Shown here piece after piece: positions 30,238-39,608 of a DNA stretch of 52,313 nt. The position numbers were made by a program, and so were the translations under genes. Source of the stretch: Tissierellia bacterium (GTDB lineage Bacteria > Bacillota > Clostridia > Tissierellales > Sedimentibacteraceae); contig JAAYRW010000017.1 of NCBI GenBank assembly GCA_012518555.1, positions 1 to 52,313 on the forward strand, read 5' to 3'. Each line of letters opens with the position of its first letter. Position 1 is the stretch's first letter. The notes under the pieces are model-generated. The model saw nothing but the letters and a program-made list of their open reading frames with translations. It searched no databases and had not been told where the DNA came from.

Positions 30238-31302
30238 ATGGACAAAATAGTTAGAAGACAAAGTTCAAAAGTTATGGTAGGTAATGTACAAATAGGGGCA
30301 GGTGCAGCTATAAGAGTACAATCTATGACAAATACATTTACTAAGGATGTAAAAGCTACGGTAAATCAAATACTATCATTAGAAGAGGCTGGTTGTGAAA
30401 TTATAAGGGTGGCTGTTACTGACAGCGAAGATGCTGAAGCAATTAAAGAAATAAAAAAGCATATTAACATACCTATGGTAGCAGATATTCATTTTGATTA
30501 CAGACTAGCCTTAAAAAGTATTGAAAATGGCATAGATAAGTTAAGAATAAATCCGGGAAACATCGGAAGTATTGAAAGAGTTAAAAAGGTAGTAGAGGGA
30601 GCTAAACCAAGAAATATTCCTATAAGAATAGGAGTGAATGTAGGTAGCATCCATAAAGATATTTTGAAGAAATACAATGGTATTCCTACTTCTGCCGGAA
30701 TGGTAGAATCAGCCTTGGAACATGTTAGAATATTAGAAGGTCTAAATTACGAAAATATTGTTCTTTCTATGAAGGGGACGGATATTAAAATGACTATAGA
30801 TGCATATAGACGTATGGCTAAAGAAGTCAACTATCCTCTTCATCTGGGAATAACCCATGCCGGTACATTGTTTGAAGGTAGTATTCGTTCAGCTATAGGA
30901 GTTGGAAGTTTGTTAGCGGAAGGAATAGGTGATACTGTTAGAATTTCTTTAACTGACGACCCTAGGGAAGAAGTTAAAGTTGCAAAAGAAATATTAAAAA
31001 GTTTGAATTTAAGAAATTTTGGAGTTACTTACGTTACTTGCCCTACCTGCGGCAGGACCAATATTCAAATTATTGAGCTTTCTAAAAAAATCCAAGAAGG
31101 CTTAAAAAATGTCAATAAAGCTATAACAGTTGCAATAATGGGATGTGCAGTCAATGGTCCAGGAGAGGCTAGACAAGCAGATATCGGTATTGCAGGAGGA
31201 ATTGGCGAAGCTCTATTATTTAAAAAAGGCCAAATAATAGGGAAGGTTAAAGAAGAAGATATAGTAAAAAGATTATTAGAGGAAATTGATAAACTTCCCT
31301 AA
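30238..31302 (+). CDS. ispG: 4-hydroxy-3-methylbut-2-enyl diphosphate synthase
   Basis: A 354-residue iron-sulfur enzyme of the MEP isoprenoid pathway, converting MEcPP to HMBPP. The TIM barrel begins with QSMTNTFTKD. The [4Fe-4S] cysteines are in VTCPTCGRT and in MGCAVNGPGEA, and IGIAGG closes the C-terminal domain. It feeds UppS in the same cluster with isoprene units. Its presence implies a MEP pathway, although dxr is missing from the usual site upstream. Confidence 0.97.
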   Translation: MDKIVRRQSSKVMVGNVQIGAGAAIRVQSMTNTFTKDVKATVNQILSLEEAGCEIIRVAVTDSEDAEAIKEIKKHINIPMVADIHFDYRLALKSIENGIDKLRINPGNIGSIERVKKVVEGAKPRNIPIRIGVNVGSIHKDILKKYNGIPTSAGMVESALEHVRILEGLNYENIVLSMKGTDIKMTIDAYRRMAKEVNYPLHLGITHAGTLFEGSIRSAIGVGSLLAEGIGDTVRISLTDDPREEVKVAKEILKSLNLRNFGVTYVTCPTCGRTNIQIIELSKKIQEGLKNVNKAITVAIMGCAVNGPGEARQADIGIAGGIGEALLFKKGQIIGKVKEEDIVKRLLEEIDKLP

Positions 31303-31305
31303 AGA

Positions 31306-31333
31306 TTGACTTTATTTTTTAATGTAGTATAAT
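31306..31333 (+). promoter_or_regulatory. Sigma-A promoter of rplY
   Basis: TTGACT at 31306-31311, 16-base spacer, TATAAT at 31328-31333, starting only 3 bases after the ispG stop. The leader is about 80 bases. Confidence 0.82.
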
Positions 31334-31420
31334 TATCGATAAAGTTATTGAAATATAATATTTAATATTGAAATAATGTAGAATACAGATTTCAAATGTG
31401 TATACAAATAGGAGGAAAAT

Positions 31421-32053
31421 ATGTCAGAAATAGGTATATTAAAAATTGAGAAAAGAGAAAATCCAGGTACTAGATCAAGCAAACAGCTTAGAAGAGCAGG
31501 ATACTTACCTGGAAATATATCAAGTAGAGGAAAGGATGCTTTAGCAGTTTCCGTTAAAGCTGACGAATTAAGAAGAAGCTTAAATACATACGGAAGAAAT
31601 GCTTTGTTTAATTTAGAAATAGGTGACCAAACAGTTACAGGAATGGTAAAAGATATACAGCTGTCACCGGTCAAAGGAAATATGCTTCATGTTGATTTTC
31701 AAGAAGTTTCTTTAAGTGAAGAAATAAGAGTTGATTTGGATATTACTCTAGTAGGAACTGAAGAATTAGAACATAGAAAACTAATGGCTTTAAGACAGGT
31801 AGATATAATTACTGTAAGAGGTTTACCTCAAGATATTCCTAACGATATAGTTGTTGACCTTTCTAATATTGATAAAGTAGAAAATGTATATTTAAAGGAT
31901 GTTGAATTCCCTGAGGGAATTACACCGGAAGGCGATTTAGAGCAAGTTTTAATTTCCGTTGTTGACACTCAGAGAATCGTTGAGGAAGAAGAAGGCGAAG
32001 AAGATGAAGAAACTGTTGTTGAAGAAGTTGAAACAGAAGGGGAAGACAATTAA
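31421..32053 (+). CDS. rplY: 50S ribosomal protein bL25, CTC long form
   Basis: A 210-residue 5S rRNA-binding protein of the long TL5/CTC type. The N-terminal L25 domain (1-92) has RENPGTRSSKQLRRAGYLPG and closes with MLHVDFQEVS. The C-terminal beta domain (93-185) is the CTC extension, followed by an acidic tail of Glu and Asp (from about 186). Its own promoter and terminator make it monocistronic. In Bacillus the homologue is a general stress protein, but no sigma-B site is seen here. Confidence 0.95.
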   Translation: MSEIGILKIEKRENPGTRSSKQLRRAGYLPGNISSRGKDALAVSVKADELRRSLNTYGRNALFNLEIGDQTVTGMVKDIQLSPVKGNMLHVDFQEVSLSEEIRVDLDITLVGTEELEHRKLMALRQVDIITVRGLPQDIPNDIVVDLSNIDKVENVYLKDVEFPEGITPEGDLEQVLISVVDTQRIVEEEEGEEDEETVVEEVETEGEDN

Positions 32054-32063
32054 CAGCAGTCTA

Positions 32064-32092
32064 TTAAAACCGTTGGATTCCAACGGTTTTAA
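32064..32092 (+). terminator. Intrinsic terminator after rplY
   Basis: TTAAAACCGTTGG / CCAACGGTTTTAA, 13 bases perfect, with a 3-base loop. The T residues lie in the descending arm. Confidence 0.85.
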
Positions 32093-32113
32093 ATATTTTA
32101 GGTAGGTTACAAT

Positions 32114-32986
32114 ATGAAAGATATAAAAAAATTCTTTTTTGATACCTTATATTTGGTAACGGGATGTTTTATAACGGCATTTTCGGTAAATTATATTCTT
32201 AAACCAAATGGATTAATTACTAGCGGAATAACTGGCTTGTCTATTGTTTTAGAAAAACATTTACATATTAATTATACTTTTATTTACTATATTGCAACTT
32301 TCATAATACTTATAATAACAGGGCTACTAATGGGTAAAAGAGAAATTATGAAAATTTTTTTCCTTTCAATTTTATACCCTACTGTATTGTTGGTAATGCA
32401 AAGTTTCCAATTCAAATTTATAGAAGATGATCTTCTTTTAGCAACTATATACTTTTCTATTTTCTATGGATTAGGAGTAGGCATGATACTTCGTAAAGGC
32501 TTTTCCTTTGGAGGGACGGATACTATTGCAAGAATACTGAACAAAAAACTTTTCCCTGCTATAAATGTCAGTTACATAATGTTTGTTTTAGATGGGACGA
32601 TTATAATTACTGCCGCTTTTACATTTGGAAGAAATATTGCTCTATATTCTATAATCAGTCAATTTATTGTAACGCGAATATGCGATTATATTATGTTTGG
32701 TTTTGCTACTAAGTTGTACAAGCTTGAGATAATAGCTTCAAAGTATGAAGAAATAAGCAATTATATAATGTATGATTTAGGTCGTGGAGTAACCTTTTTT
32801 AAGATTAAAGGAGCTTATACTAATGAAGAAAAAATACAATTAGAATCTATTTGCTCCCCTCATGAAACTGTATTAATTCAAAAATTAATTAAGGAAATAG
32901 AACCTACTGCTTTTGTAAAAGTTTTGACTGTTAATAATGTATGGGGTAGGGGTAGACGATTTATAGATATAAGTTCTGATGATTAG
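32114..32986 (+). CDS. YitT family membrane protein
   Basis: A 290-residue protein with five or six transmembrane helices (about 10-30, 50-72, 80-98, 105-125, 150-170 and 175-190) and a soluble C-terminal domain (about 205-288) of the DUF2179 type, holding RGVTFFKIKGAYTNEEK. FGGTDTIARILNKK between helices 4 and 5 is typical of the YitT family. Function in the cell is not established; some members affect spore germination or transport. The ribosome site (TAGGTAGG) is modest and no promoter is clear. Confidence 0.88.
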   Translation: MKDIKKFFFDTLYLVTGCFITAFSVNYILKPNGLITSGITGLSIVLEKHLHINYTFIYYIATFIILIITGLLMGKREIMKIFFLSILYPTVLLVMQSFQFKFIEDDLLLATIYFSIFYGLGVGMILRKGFSFGGTDTIARILNKKLFPAINVSYIMFVLDGTIIITAAFTFGRNIALYSIISQFIVTRICDYIMFGFATKLYKLEIIASKYEEISNYIMYDLGRGVTFFKIKGAYTNEEKIQLESICSPHETVLIQKLIKEIEPTAFVKVLTVNNVWGRGRRFIDISSDD

Positions 32987-33006
32987 TTCTAAAGTTTAAA
33001 AAAGTT

Positions 33007-33043
33007 TAAAACACCTTTCATAAACTTACGAAAGGTGTTTTTT
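33007..33043. terminator. Bidirectional terminator between the YitT gene and kamA-like gene
   Basis: AAAACACCTTTC / GAAAGGTGTTTT with a 10-base loop, A-rich on the left and T-rich on the right, suitable for both convergent genes. Confidence 0.9.
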
Positions 33044-33053
33044 AATAAATTTG

Positions 33054-34166
33054 TTAGAGCTTAATTTCCTCTGGTAACCAGGCTTGATCTTGAGAAAGTT
33101 TTAATTCAAATATTTTTCCTGCATTTTCTTCATCCTTTGTTTGATGATATTTAAATAAAAGCTTACCTTCATTCATAGATCCTAATATCTCAATTTTACC
33201 TAAATTATGACTCATAACATATTTAAAACTTTTTGAAAGACCGCTTAATTCTGTCCTCGTTTCTTCAATTAATTTAGCAGCTTTTAATAAAGGCACTTGG
33301 AATTGGCTTTTAACGCCGGAAACAGGTCTACATTGGAATATATAGTAGGGTGTTACACCTATTGATATTAAGTCTTTCATTAAAGTTTTCATAGTTTTAG
33401 GATTATCATTTATGCCTTTCAAAAGTACTGTTTGGTTTCTAACGACTATACCAATATTTCTTAAAGCTTTAATAGCCTTAGTAGATTCTTCGGTAATTTC
33501 ATTTGGATGATTGAAATGAGTAATTATATAAATTTGTTTAATATTGTTATAATACTCTAAAATTTTCAGCAATTCTTCGTCTCCGTATATTCTTAGGGGA
33601 AAGACTACAGGAGTTCTAGTTCCAAAACGTATATATACTAAGTGGTCTATTACAGACAATTCTTTTAAATAACTTTCAATTTTTTTATTACTGTTTAAGA
33701 AGGAATCTCCGCCGGAAATCAATACATTAGACATTTCTTTATGGTCCTTAATATAGCTAAGTATGTCACCAAAATGTGTATTTACTTCATCATCATCATG
33801 TCCCACTAATCTTTTTCTGAAGCAATGTCTGCAATACATGGCACAATTACTTGTAGAAAGAAGCATTCCTGTTCTTGAATACTTGTGTTGTAAGCCGGTT
33901 ACCACCGTATTATCGGCTTCGCCACTAGTGTCAAAACTTCCGCTCATATCCGTTTCACTTATTGAAGGGATACAGAGTTTTTTAATAGGATCATCCGGAT
34001 CATCTGGGTTAATTAAGGATAAATAGTACTTGGGTACAGACATAGGGTACCTTTCAATAATTTGTTCTAATTTATTCATATCCTTTGGGGACAAATTCAA
34101 GTTTAAAGTTTCATTAAGCTCTTTTGCAGTAGTAATATTGTTTTTTAATTCTTTTCTCCAATCCAT
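33054..34166 (-). CDS. KamA-family radical SAM protein (aminomutase-like)
   Basis: A 370-residue radical SAM enzyme. The iron-sulfur motif CAMYCRHC gives Cys108, Cys112 and Cys115. SGGDSF near 151-156 and LLKGINDN near 248-255 are KamA-family blocks, so it resembles lysine 2,3-aminomutase, which needs PLP and SAM. It is shorter than true KamA (about 410) and has two changes: the QCDLSEG block with the lysine-binding Asp reads QCRPVSG (Arg280), and the glycine-rich PLP loop before the PLP lysine is reduced to NLGK (Lys324). Another substrate, or an EpmB/YodO-like role, is likely. It is a single gene, with GGAGAG before the start. Confidence 0.8.
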   Translation of the reverse strand: MDWRKELKNNITTAKELNETLNLNLSPKDMNKLEQIIERYPMSVPKYYLSLINPDDPDDPIKKLCIPSISETDMSGSFDTSGEADNTVVTGLQHKYSRTGMLLSTSNCAMYCRHCFRKRLVGHDDDEVNTHFGDILSYIKDHKEMSNVLISGGDSFLNSNKKIESYLKELSVIDHLVYIRFGTRTPVVFPLRIYGDEELLKILEYYNNIKQIYIITHFNHPNEITEESTKAIKALRNIGIVVRNQTVLLKGINDNPKTMKTLMKDLISIGVTPYYIFQCRPVSGVKSQFQVPLLKAAKLIEETRTELSGLSKSFKYVMSHNLGKIEILGSMNEGKLLFKYHQTKDEENAGKIFELKLSQDQAWLPEEIKL

Positions 34167-34463
34167 AACTCTCTCCTTTGTAAATTAGCATAACTGAAAC
34201 AATTCAAAAACATAAAATTAAATTCTTAATAGATATAAATATATATATTAGGTACATATATTAAACTTCAACATTTTTTGGTAGTAGATAGACAGTAATA
34301 ACTTACTAAAGATATAATTTTACATGTAAAATTATGTTATTTGAATTGTATCAGTTATGCTGAAAATTTACTTTCTATATTAACACTAATGAAGAAATTA
34401 GTAAAGCGATTTCAACAAATTTTACGAAAATTTTACTATTGGTAAGCAAATGAAATATAACCA
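34167..34463. other. Intergenic region upstream of the kamA-like gene and polC
   Basis: A 297-base AT-rich gap with no gene I can support. It holds a perfect 22-base palindrome (34314-34335) and a short ACTAAT/ATTAGT inverted repeat near 34386-34403. The kamA-like promoter must lie on the minus strand here but no clear pair of boxes stands out. Confidence 0.5.
34314..34335. repeat. Perfect 22-base palindrome, possible operator
   Basis: The half site ATAATTTTACA at 34314-34324 is followed by its exact reverse complement at 34325-34335, with no spacer. It is AT-rich and has no loop, so a dimeric repressor site is more likely than a terminator. Confidence 0.55.
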
Positions 34464-34492
34464 TTGTCAATAATTGCTAGCTTTTATATAAT
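34464..34492 (+). promoter_or_regulatory. Sigma-A promoter of polC
   Basis: TTGTCA at 34464-34469, 17-base spacer, TATAAT at 34487-34492. It lies about 58 bases before the polC start and excludes start codons within it. Confidence 0.85.
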
Positions 34493-34550
34493 ATTGAATT
34501 ATATTTTTTATAATGTTATACTGTTTCATAGAAAATTAAGGGAGAGTATT

Positions 34551-37500
34551 ATGGCTTTTAATAATATATTTGCAGATTGTAAGGGACTTGAAAATATTAC
34601 AATTGAAAAGATCGAAGTGATAAAAAGTAAAAATACGGTTATATTCCATGGCTTAAGTGAAGATATAATCGATTTTTCTAATATAGAATATGCCGAAAAT
34701 AAGATAAAGAAATATTACAACAACCGAGTTAATATTAAGTTAAAACTCAAATACAATATTAAAGATATTAGTGTGGAAAATATAATAAGCAATTTATATT
34801 ACCTTATAGCTAACAGTTCAAATATACTTTCAAAGGCTAAAGATAATATAAATATACAGTTCAAAGACAAGGCTTTTATAATTATGGTTAATAACCAACT
34901 TCTTATAAATGAAATTAACCATATTAACTTAGAAAGAAAATTAATAAGCTTAATCGATAATTATAATTGTTCCTACCCTATACAAGTAATTTACCAAGAA
35001 ACTGAAGACCAAGCAGCCCTTAGTGCCCAACAAATTTTTGATGAAGAATTAAAAAGAAAGGTAAAATTAATCAAAAATAATCCTGTGACTGAGAAGAAGA
35101 AAACTTCTTCATTTCAAAAGGAAAATAATTTTAGTAATTTTAAAAGAAGATCTAGAAGAAAAACTGCTGATTTTAGTATACCTACATCTAAAATTTCAGA
35201 AATAACTACCGATTCAGGAATTGTAAATATAAAAGGAAAATTAGTAAGTGTTGACAAAAGGCTTTTAAAATCCGGTACAGTCCTTATGACTTTAAACCTA
35301 ACGGATTTAACAGATTCAATAAGTTGTAAATACTTCTGTCCAAAAGACTTCAATGATGAAGGTATTGAAAAGGGTAATTTTGTTCAAGTAGTTGGAAATG
35401 CAGAATACGACCAATACGATAATCAGTTAACTGTTAAAATTCACGGTGTGCAGTTAATTGAGGAAGAATTAAAGCGAATGGATACTGCAAAAGAAAAAAG
35501 AGTAGAACTTCACCTACATACAGGTATGAGCACTATGGACGGTATAAGCAACTTTAAAGAATATGCCCAAAAAGCTAAACTTTGGGGACATAAAGCAATT
35601 GCTATAACAGACCATGGGGTGGTCCAAGGATATCCGGAAGCAATGGAATCTGCCGATGAAAATTTAAAAGTTATATACGGCATGGAAGGCTATCTAGTTA
35701 ATGACAAAGTAGAAATAGTAGATAATTGCAACAATATTAATACAGATTCTCAATTCGTTGTTTTTGATATAGAAACCACAGGTCTGAATCCCAGAAAGGA
35801 TGCTATAATTGAAATAGGCGCTATTAAAATTTCTGAAAAGAGAATTATTGATAGCTTTTCAACCCTTATTGAAATTGACAGAAAATTGCCGGCAAAAATT
35901 ATAGAACTAACATCTATTACAGATGAAATGTTAGAAGGGCAGCCTCCTATAAAAACAGCTTTAGCTTCTTTTATGGAATTTGCAAAAGACAGTGTTCTTG
36001 TGGCACATAATGCAAAGTTTGACATTAGCTTTATTAGAGACAAGCTAAGAGTATATTTTCATGAAAAAGCTGAACTTGCTGTTGTAGATACCTTAGAATT
36101 ATCCAAGGCCTTAATAAAGGATGTTAAAAATCATAGGCTAAATACTTTGGCTAAAAAACTAAATATAAATTTGTTAAATCATCATAGAGCTGTTGATGAC
36201 GCAAATGCAACGGCACAACTTTTCATCTATTTATTGAATTTATTAAGAGAGAAAGACATTTATGAAATAGATAATTTAAATGAAGTTTTAGGAAGTTCTA
36301 TAGATATGGTAAAACAACCTTCTTACCATATTAACATCCTAGTTAAGAACCTTAGGGGACTTAAAAATTTATATAATTTAGTTTCCGACTCACATATTAA
36401 CAACTTTTACAAAAGACCTCGAATATTTAAATCACAATTAAGCAAGTATAGAGAGGGACTCATACTTGGCACTGCCTGTGAAGCAGGAGAACTATACAAA
36501 GCTATTATTAACGGTTACCAAGATGAAGAAATTGAAGAAATAGCAAAATACTATGATTTTTTAGAAATACAACCTTTAGAAAACAATATATTTTTGGTGA
36601 ACAATGGCAGAATGAAAAGTGTGGAAGATTTAAAGGACATTAACAGACAAATTCTTGCCTTAGGAGAAAAGTTAAATAAGCCAGTAGCAGCTACAGGAGA
36701 TGTTCATTTCTTAGAAAAGGAAGATGAAGTATACAGAAGAATTTTAATGTCGGGGCAAGGCTTTGTAGATGCGGAGAACCAAGCACCTCTTTATCTTAAA
36801 ACTACTGATGAAATGCTTGAAGATTTTGCCTACTTAGGGGAGGAGAAGGCCTATGAAGTAGTCGTAAAAAATACAAATTTAATTGCTGATTCAATAGAAA
36901 ATATTCTTCCTATACCAAAAGGTACTTTTCCTCCTGTTATTGAAGGTTCTGATGAAGAGTTAAGAAAAATTTGTTATGGCAATGCAAGGAGGATCTACGG
37001 AGAGAATCTACCAAAAATTGTAGAAGAAAGATTAGAAAGAGAATTAAATTCAATTATAGGTAACGGATATTCTGTAATGTATATTATAGCGCAAAAATTA
37101 GTTCAGAAATCCAATGAAGATGGATATGTAGTGGGTTCCAGAGGTTCAGTAGGTTCTTCCTTTGCAGCAACAATGGCTAATATAACCGAGGTAAACCCCT
37201 TAGTTCCCCACTATGTATGTCCCCAGTGTAAGTATTCACATTTTATAGAAGATGGAAGCTATGGTTCCGGTTACGATCTACCTAATAAAGATTGTCCCCA
37301 GTGCGGTAGTCTGTTAAATAAGGACGGTCACAACATACCCTTTGAAGTATTCTTAGGCTTTGAGGGAGATAAGGAGCCGGATATAGATTTAAACTTTGCC
37401 GGTGAAGAACAAGCAGTATGTATGAAGTATACAGAAGAACTTTTTGGGGAAGGAAAAGTGTTTAGAGCAGGAACTATCGGAACAATAGCCGATAAAACTG

Positions 37501-38804
37501 CCTTCGGTTTTGTCAAAAATTATTTTGAAGAAAGAGGAATTAATAAAAGAAGAGCAGAAATAGATAGACTTATTCAGGGATGTTTAGGAGTTAAACGTAC
37601 TTCGGGACAACATCCTGGTGGAGTTATGATAGTGCCGGCGGATAAAGACATTCACGACTTTACACCAGTTCAATACCCTGCCAACAACAAAAAATCCGGC
37701 ACTATAACGACCCATTTTGATTATCATTCTATTTCAGGCCGTATACTTAAGCTAGACCTTTTAGGTCATGATACCCCCAGTATAATACGTATGTTGGAGG
37801 ATTTCACCGGTGTTGCTAGTAGTGAAATACCTACAGACGATAAGGAAACAATGAAAATATTTAACAGTCCAGAAGTATTTGGAATTTCCTTAGACGAAAT
37901 TAACTGTCATACAGGGACTTTAGCTATTCCGGAGTTCGGTACACCCTTTGTAAGACAGATGATAATGGATACAAAACCTAAGACTTTTTCCGACTTGGTA
38001 AGGATAAGTGGACTTTCCCACGGAACTGATGTATGGATTAACAATGCTCAGGAAGTTATTAGAAATGGAGACGCAACAATTGGAGAAGTTATTTCCACTC
38101 GTGATGATATAATGACCTACTTGATCCATAAGGGAGTAGAAAAGAAAACCGCCTTCGATATAATGGAAAGAGTTCGTAAAGGAAGGGGACTTCGAGAAGA
38201 AGATGTGAAAACAATGAAGGAACAAAATGTACCTCAATGGTATATAGACTCTTGTAATAAAATAAAATATATGTTCCCTAAGGCCCATGCTGTTGCCTAT
38301 GTAACTATGTCAGTTAAAATTGCATACTTTAAAGTTCACTATCCGGAAGCCTTTTATGCCACATATTTTACAACAAAGGTGGAAGATTTTGATGCAGATC
38401 TAGTAACAAAGGGAGAAAACCACATACTAAGTACTATTAAATCCCTTGAAGAAAAGGGAAACGAAAAAACAGCAAAAGAAAAGAACCTAATAACAGTTTT
38501 AGAAGTAGCCTATGAAATGTACAAGCGAGGTTTTAAATTTACAAAAGTAGATCTATACAAATCCGATGACAGAAAGTTCTTACTAACAGAAGAAGGAATA
38601 CTTCCTCCCCTTATGGGACTGGCAGGACTTGGTGCCAATGCAGCTGCTAACATTAAAGCAGAACGCCAAATCAAAGAATTTATTTCTATAGAAGACCTTG
38701 TAAAAAGAACAAAAGTATCAAAAACTGTAATAAAAGTGTTAAAAAACCACGGCTGCCTCAAAAATATGGACAAAACAAACCAAATATCGATTTTTAATGT
38801 TTAG
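34551..38804 (+). CDS. polC: DNA polymerase III subunit alpha, PolC type
   Basis: The replicative polymerase of low-GC Gram-positives, 1417 residues. Order: N-terminal domain (1-215), OB domain (about 225-310), PHP domain starting HLHTGMSTMDG near 319, an inserted 3'-5' exonuclease with FDIETTGL near 404 (to about 570), a zinc-binding loop with two CPQC pairs near 890-920, and the polymerase active site EPDIDLNF near 941. ATG at 34551 is used since GGGAGAG is just upstream and a promoter covers the region before it. It stands alone here, separated from ispG by three genes. Confidence 0.97.
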   Translation: MAFNNIFADCKGLENITIEKIEVIKSKNTVIFHGLSEDIIDFSNIEYAENKIKKYYNNRVNIKLKLKYNIKDISVENIISNLYYLIANSSNILSKAKDNINIQFKDKAFIIMVNNQLLINEINHINLERKLISLIDNYNCSYPIQVIYQETEDQAALSAQQIFDEELKRKVKLIKNNPVTEKKKTSSFQKENNFSNFKRRSRRKTADFSIPTSKISEITTDSGIVNIKGKLVSVDKRLLKSGTVLMTLNLTDLTDSISCKYFCPKDFNDEGIEKGNFVQVVGNAEYDQYDNQLTVKIHGVQLIEEELKRMDTAKEKRVELHLHTGMSTMDGISNFKEYAQKAKLWGHKAIAITDHGVVQGYPEAMESADENLKVIYGMEGYLVNDKVEIVDNCNNINTDSQFVVFDIETTGLNPRKDAIIEIGAIKISEKRIIDSFSTLIEIDRKLPAKIIELTSITDEMLEGQPPIKTALASFMEFAKDSVLVAHNAKFDISFIRDKLRVYFHEKAELAVVDTLELSKALIKDVKNHRLNTLAKKLNINLLNHHRAVDDANATAQLFIYLLNLLREKDIYEIDNLNEVLGSSIDMVKQPSYHINILVKNLRGLKNLYNLVSDSHINNFYKRPRIFKSQLSKYREGLILGTACEAGELYKAIINGYQDEEIEEIAKYYDFLEIQPLENNIFLVNNGRMKSVEDLKDINRQILALGEKLNKPVAATGDVHFLEKEDEVYRRILMSGQGFVDAENQAPLYLKTTDEMLEDFAYLGEEKAYEVVVKNTNLIADSIENILPIPKGTFPPVIEGSDEELRKICYGNARRIYGENLPKIVEERLERELNSIIGNGYSVMYIIAQKLVQKSNEDGYVVGSRGSVGSSFAATMANITEVNPLVPHYVCPQCKYSHFIEDGSYGSGYDLPNKDCPQCGSLLNKDGHNIPFEVFLGFEGDKEPDIDLNFAGEEQAVCMKYTEELFGEGKVFRAGTIGTIADKTAFGFVKNYFEERGINKRRAEIDRLIQGCLGVKRTSGQHPGGVMIVPADKDIHDFTPVQYPANNKKSGTITTHFDYHSISGRILKLDLLGHDTPSIIRMLEDFTGVASSEIPTDDKETMKIFNSPEVFGISLDEINCHTGTLAIPEFGTPFVRQMIMDTKPKTFSDLVRISGLSHGTDVWINNAQEVIRNGDATIGEVISTRDDIMTYLIHKGVEKKTAFDIMERVRKGRGLREEDVKTMKEQNVPQWYIDSCNKIKYMFPKAHAVAYVTMSVKIAYFKVHYPEAFYATYFTTKVEDFDADLVTKGENHILSTIKSLEEKGNEKTAKEKNLITVLEVAYEMYKRGFKFTKVDLYKSDDRKFLLTEEGILPPLMGLAGLGANAAANIKAERQIKEFISIEDLVKRTKVSKTVIKVLKNHGCLKNMDKTNQISIFNV

Positions 38805-38948
38805 CCATTGACATATATAAATAATCAGATACAAAGCAAATAGATACAAGTCAGTCAAACACCTATTGGTGGGGAAATAGTGGAAATTCGACATAAGTTT
38901 CCTTTGTAACTTGCATTTAGCGGGCACTAAAAATATTAAATTTATTAT

Positions 38949-38977
38949 TTGATTTATTACACGGTTTGTGTTATACT
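38949..38977 (+). promoter_or_regulatory. Sigma-A promoter of the rimP-nusA-infB operon
   Basis: TTGATT at 38949-38954, 17-base spacer, and TATACT at 38972-38977 in an extended -10 (TGTTATACT). The gap 38805-39130 also has a TTGACA at 38808-38813 with only a weak -10. No gene was found in this gap of 326 bases. Confidence 0.82.
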
Positions 38978-39001
38978 ATATAAAAGACGATTTTTTGACG
39001 G

Positions 39002-39026
39002 AAGAGTGGGATGTCCCACTCTTTCT
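39002..39026 (+). promoter_or_regulatory. Leader hairpin of the rimP operon
   Basis: Nine-base stem AAGAGTGGG / CCCACTCTT with an ATGT loop near the 5' end of the transcript, followed by TCTAATT. A leader of about 100 bases remains before rimP. It may stabilise or attenuate this translation-factor mRNA. Confidence 0.55.
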
Positions 39027-39130
39027 AATTGTGTATGACTTGAAAGATACGCTATGGCTAAGCTAAGTTTTCGATCAGGAAAATCTATTAGCCAACCAAC
39101 AACAAAAAATAATAAAAGGATAGAGGGAGT

Positions 39131-39595
39131 ATGAGGAAAAAAGATATTGAATTGACCGTAAAGAAATTCACGGAGGAAGTATTAAAAGACACTAATATGG
39201 AATTGGTAGATGCTGAATATGTAAAAGAGGGGCCCTTTAAATATTTAAGAGTATACATAGATAAACCCGGTGGAGTAACTGTTGATGACTGTGCCGATGT
39301 AAGTAGAGTACTGAATAAAAAACTTGATAAGGTAGATATAATAAAAGAGCAATATTTTCTTGAAGTATCGTCACCAGGGATTGAAAGACCTTTTAAAACA
39401 GAAGAAGATTATAGAAAAAATATCGGTGAACTTGTGGAAGCAAAATTTTATAAAGCTATTAAGGGTAAAAAGTCAGTACAGGGCATTTTGGAAGAAAAAA
39501 GCCAAGATAATATTGTTATTAAATCCGGTGATGAGGTATTAAGGATCGAACTTAAGGATTTGTCAAAAATAAATAGAGTGGTAGAGGATTTTTAA
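39131..39595 (+). CDS. rimP: Ribosome maturation factor RimP
   Basis: A 154-residue factor for 30S subunit assembly. The N-terminal domain has VDAEYVKEGPFKYLRVYIDK and the segment VDDCADVSRVLNKKLD; the family motif EVSSPGIERPF follows near 76-86; and the C-terminal SH3-like domain ends with the strand LKDLSKINRV. First gene of the operon, followed by nusA after 13 bases. Confidence 0.96.
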   Translation: MRKKDIELTVKKFTEEVLKDTNMELVDAEYVKEGPFKYLRVYIDKPGGVTVDDCADVSRVLNKKLDKVDIIKEQYFLEVSSPGIERPFKTEEDYRKNIGELVEAKFYKAIKGKKSVQGILEEKSQDNIVIKSGDEVLRIELKDLSKINRVVEDF

Positions 39596-39608
39596 TGGAG
39601 GTCATCAA

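Noticed and set aside
34464..34550. Longer N terminus for PolC starting at TTG 34464
   Set aside because: It would start in the -35 box of a good promoter and add hydrophobic residues not typical of PolC; ATG 34551 has a ribosome site.
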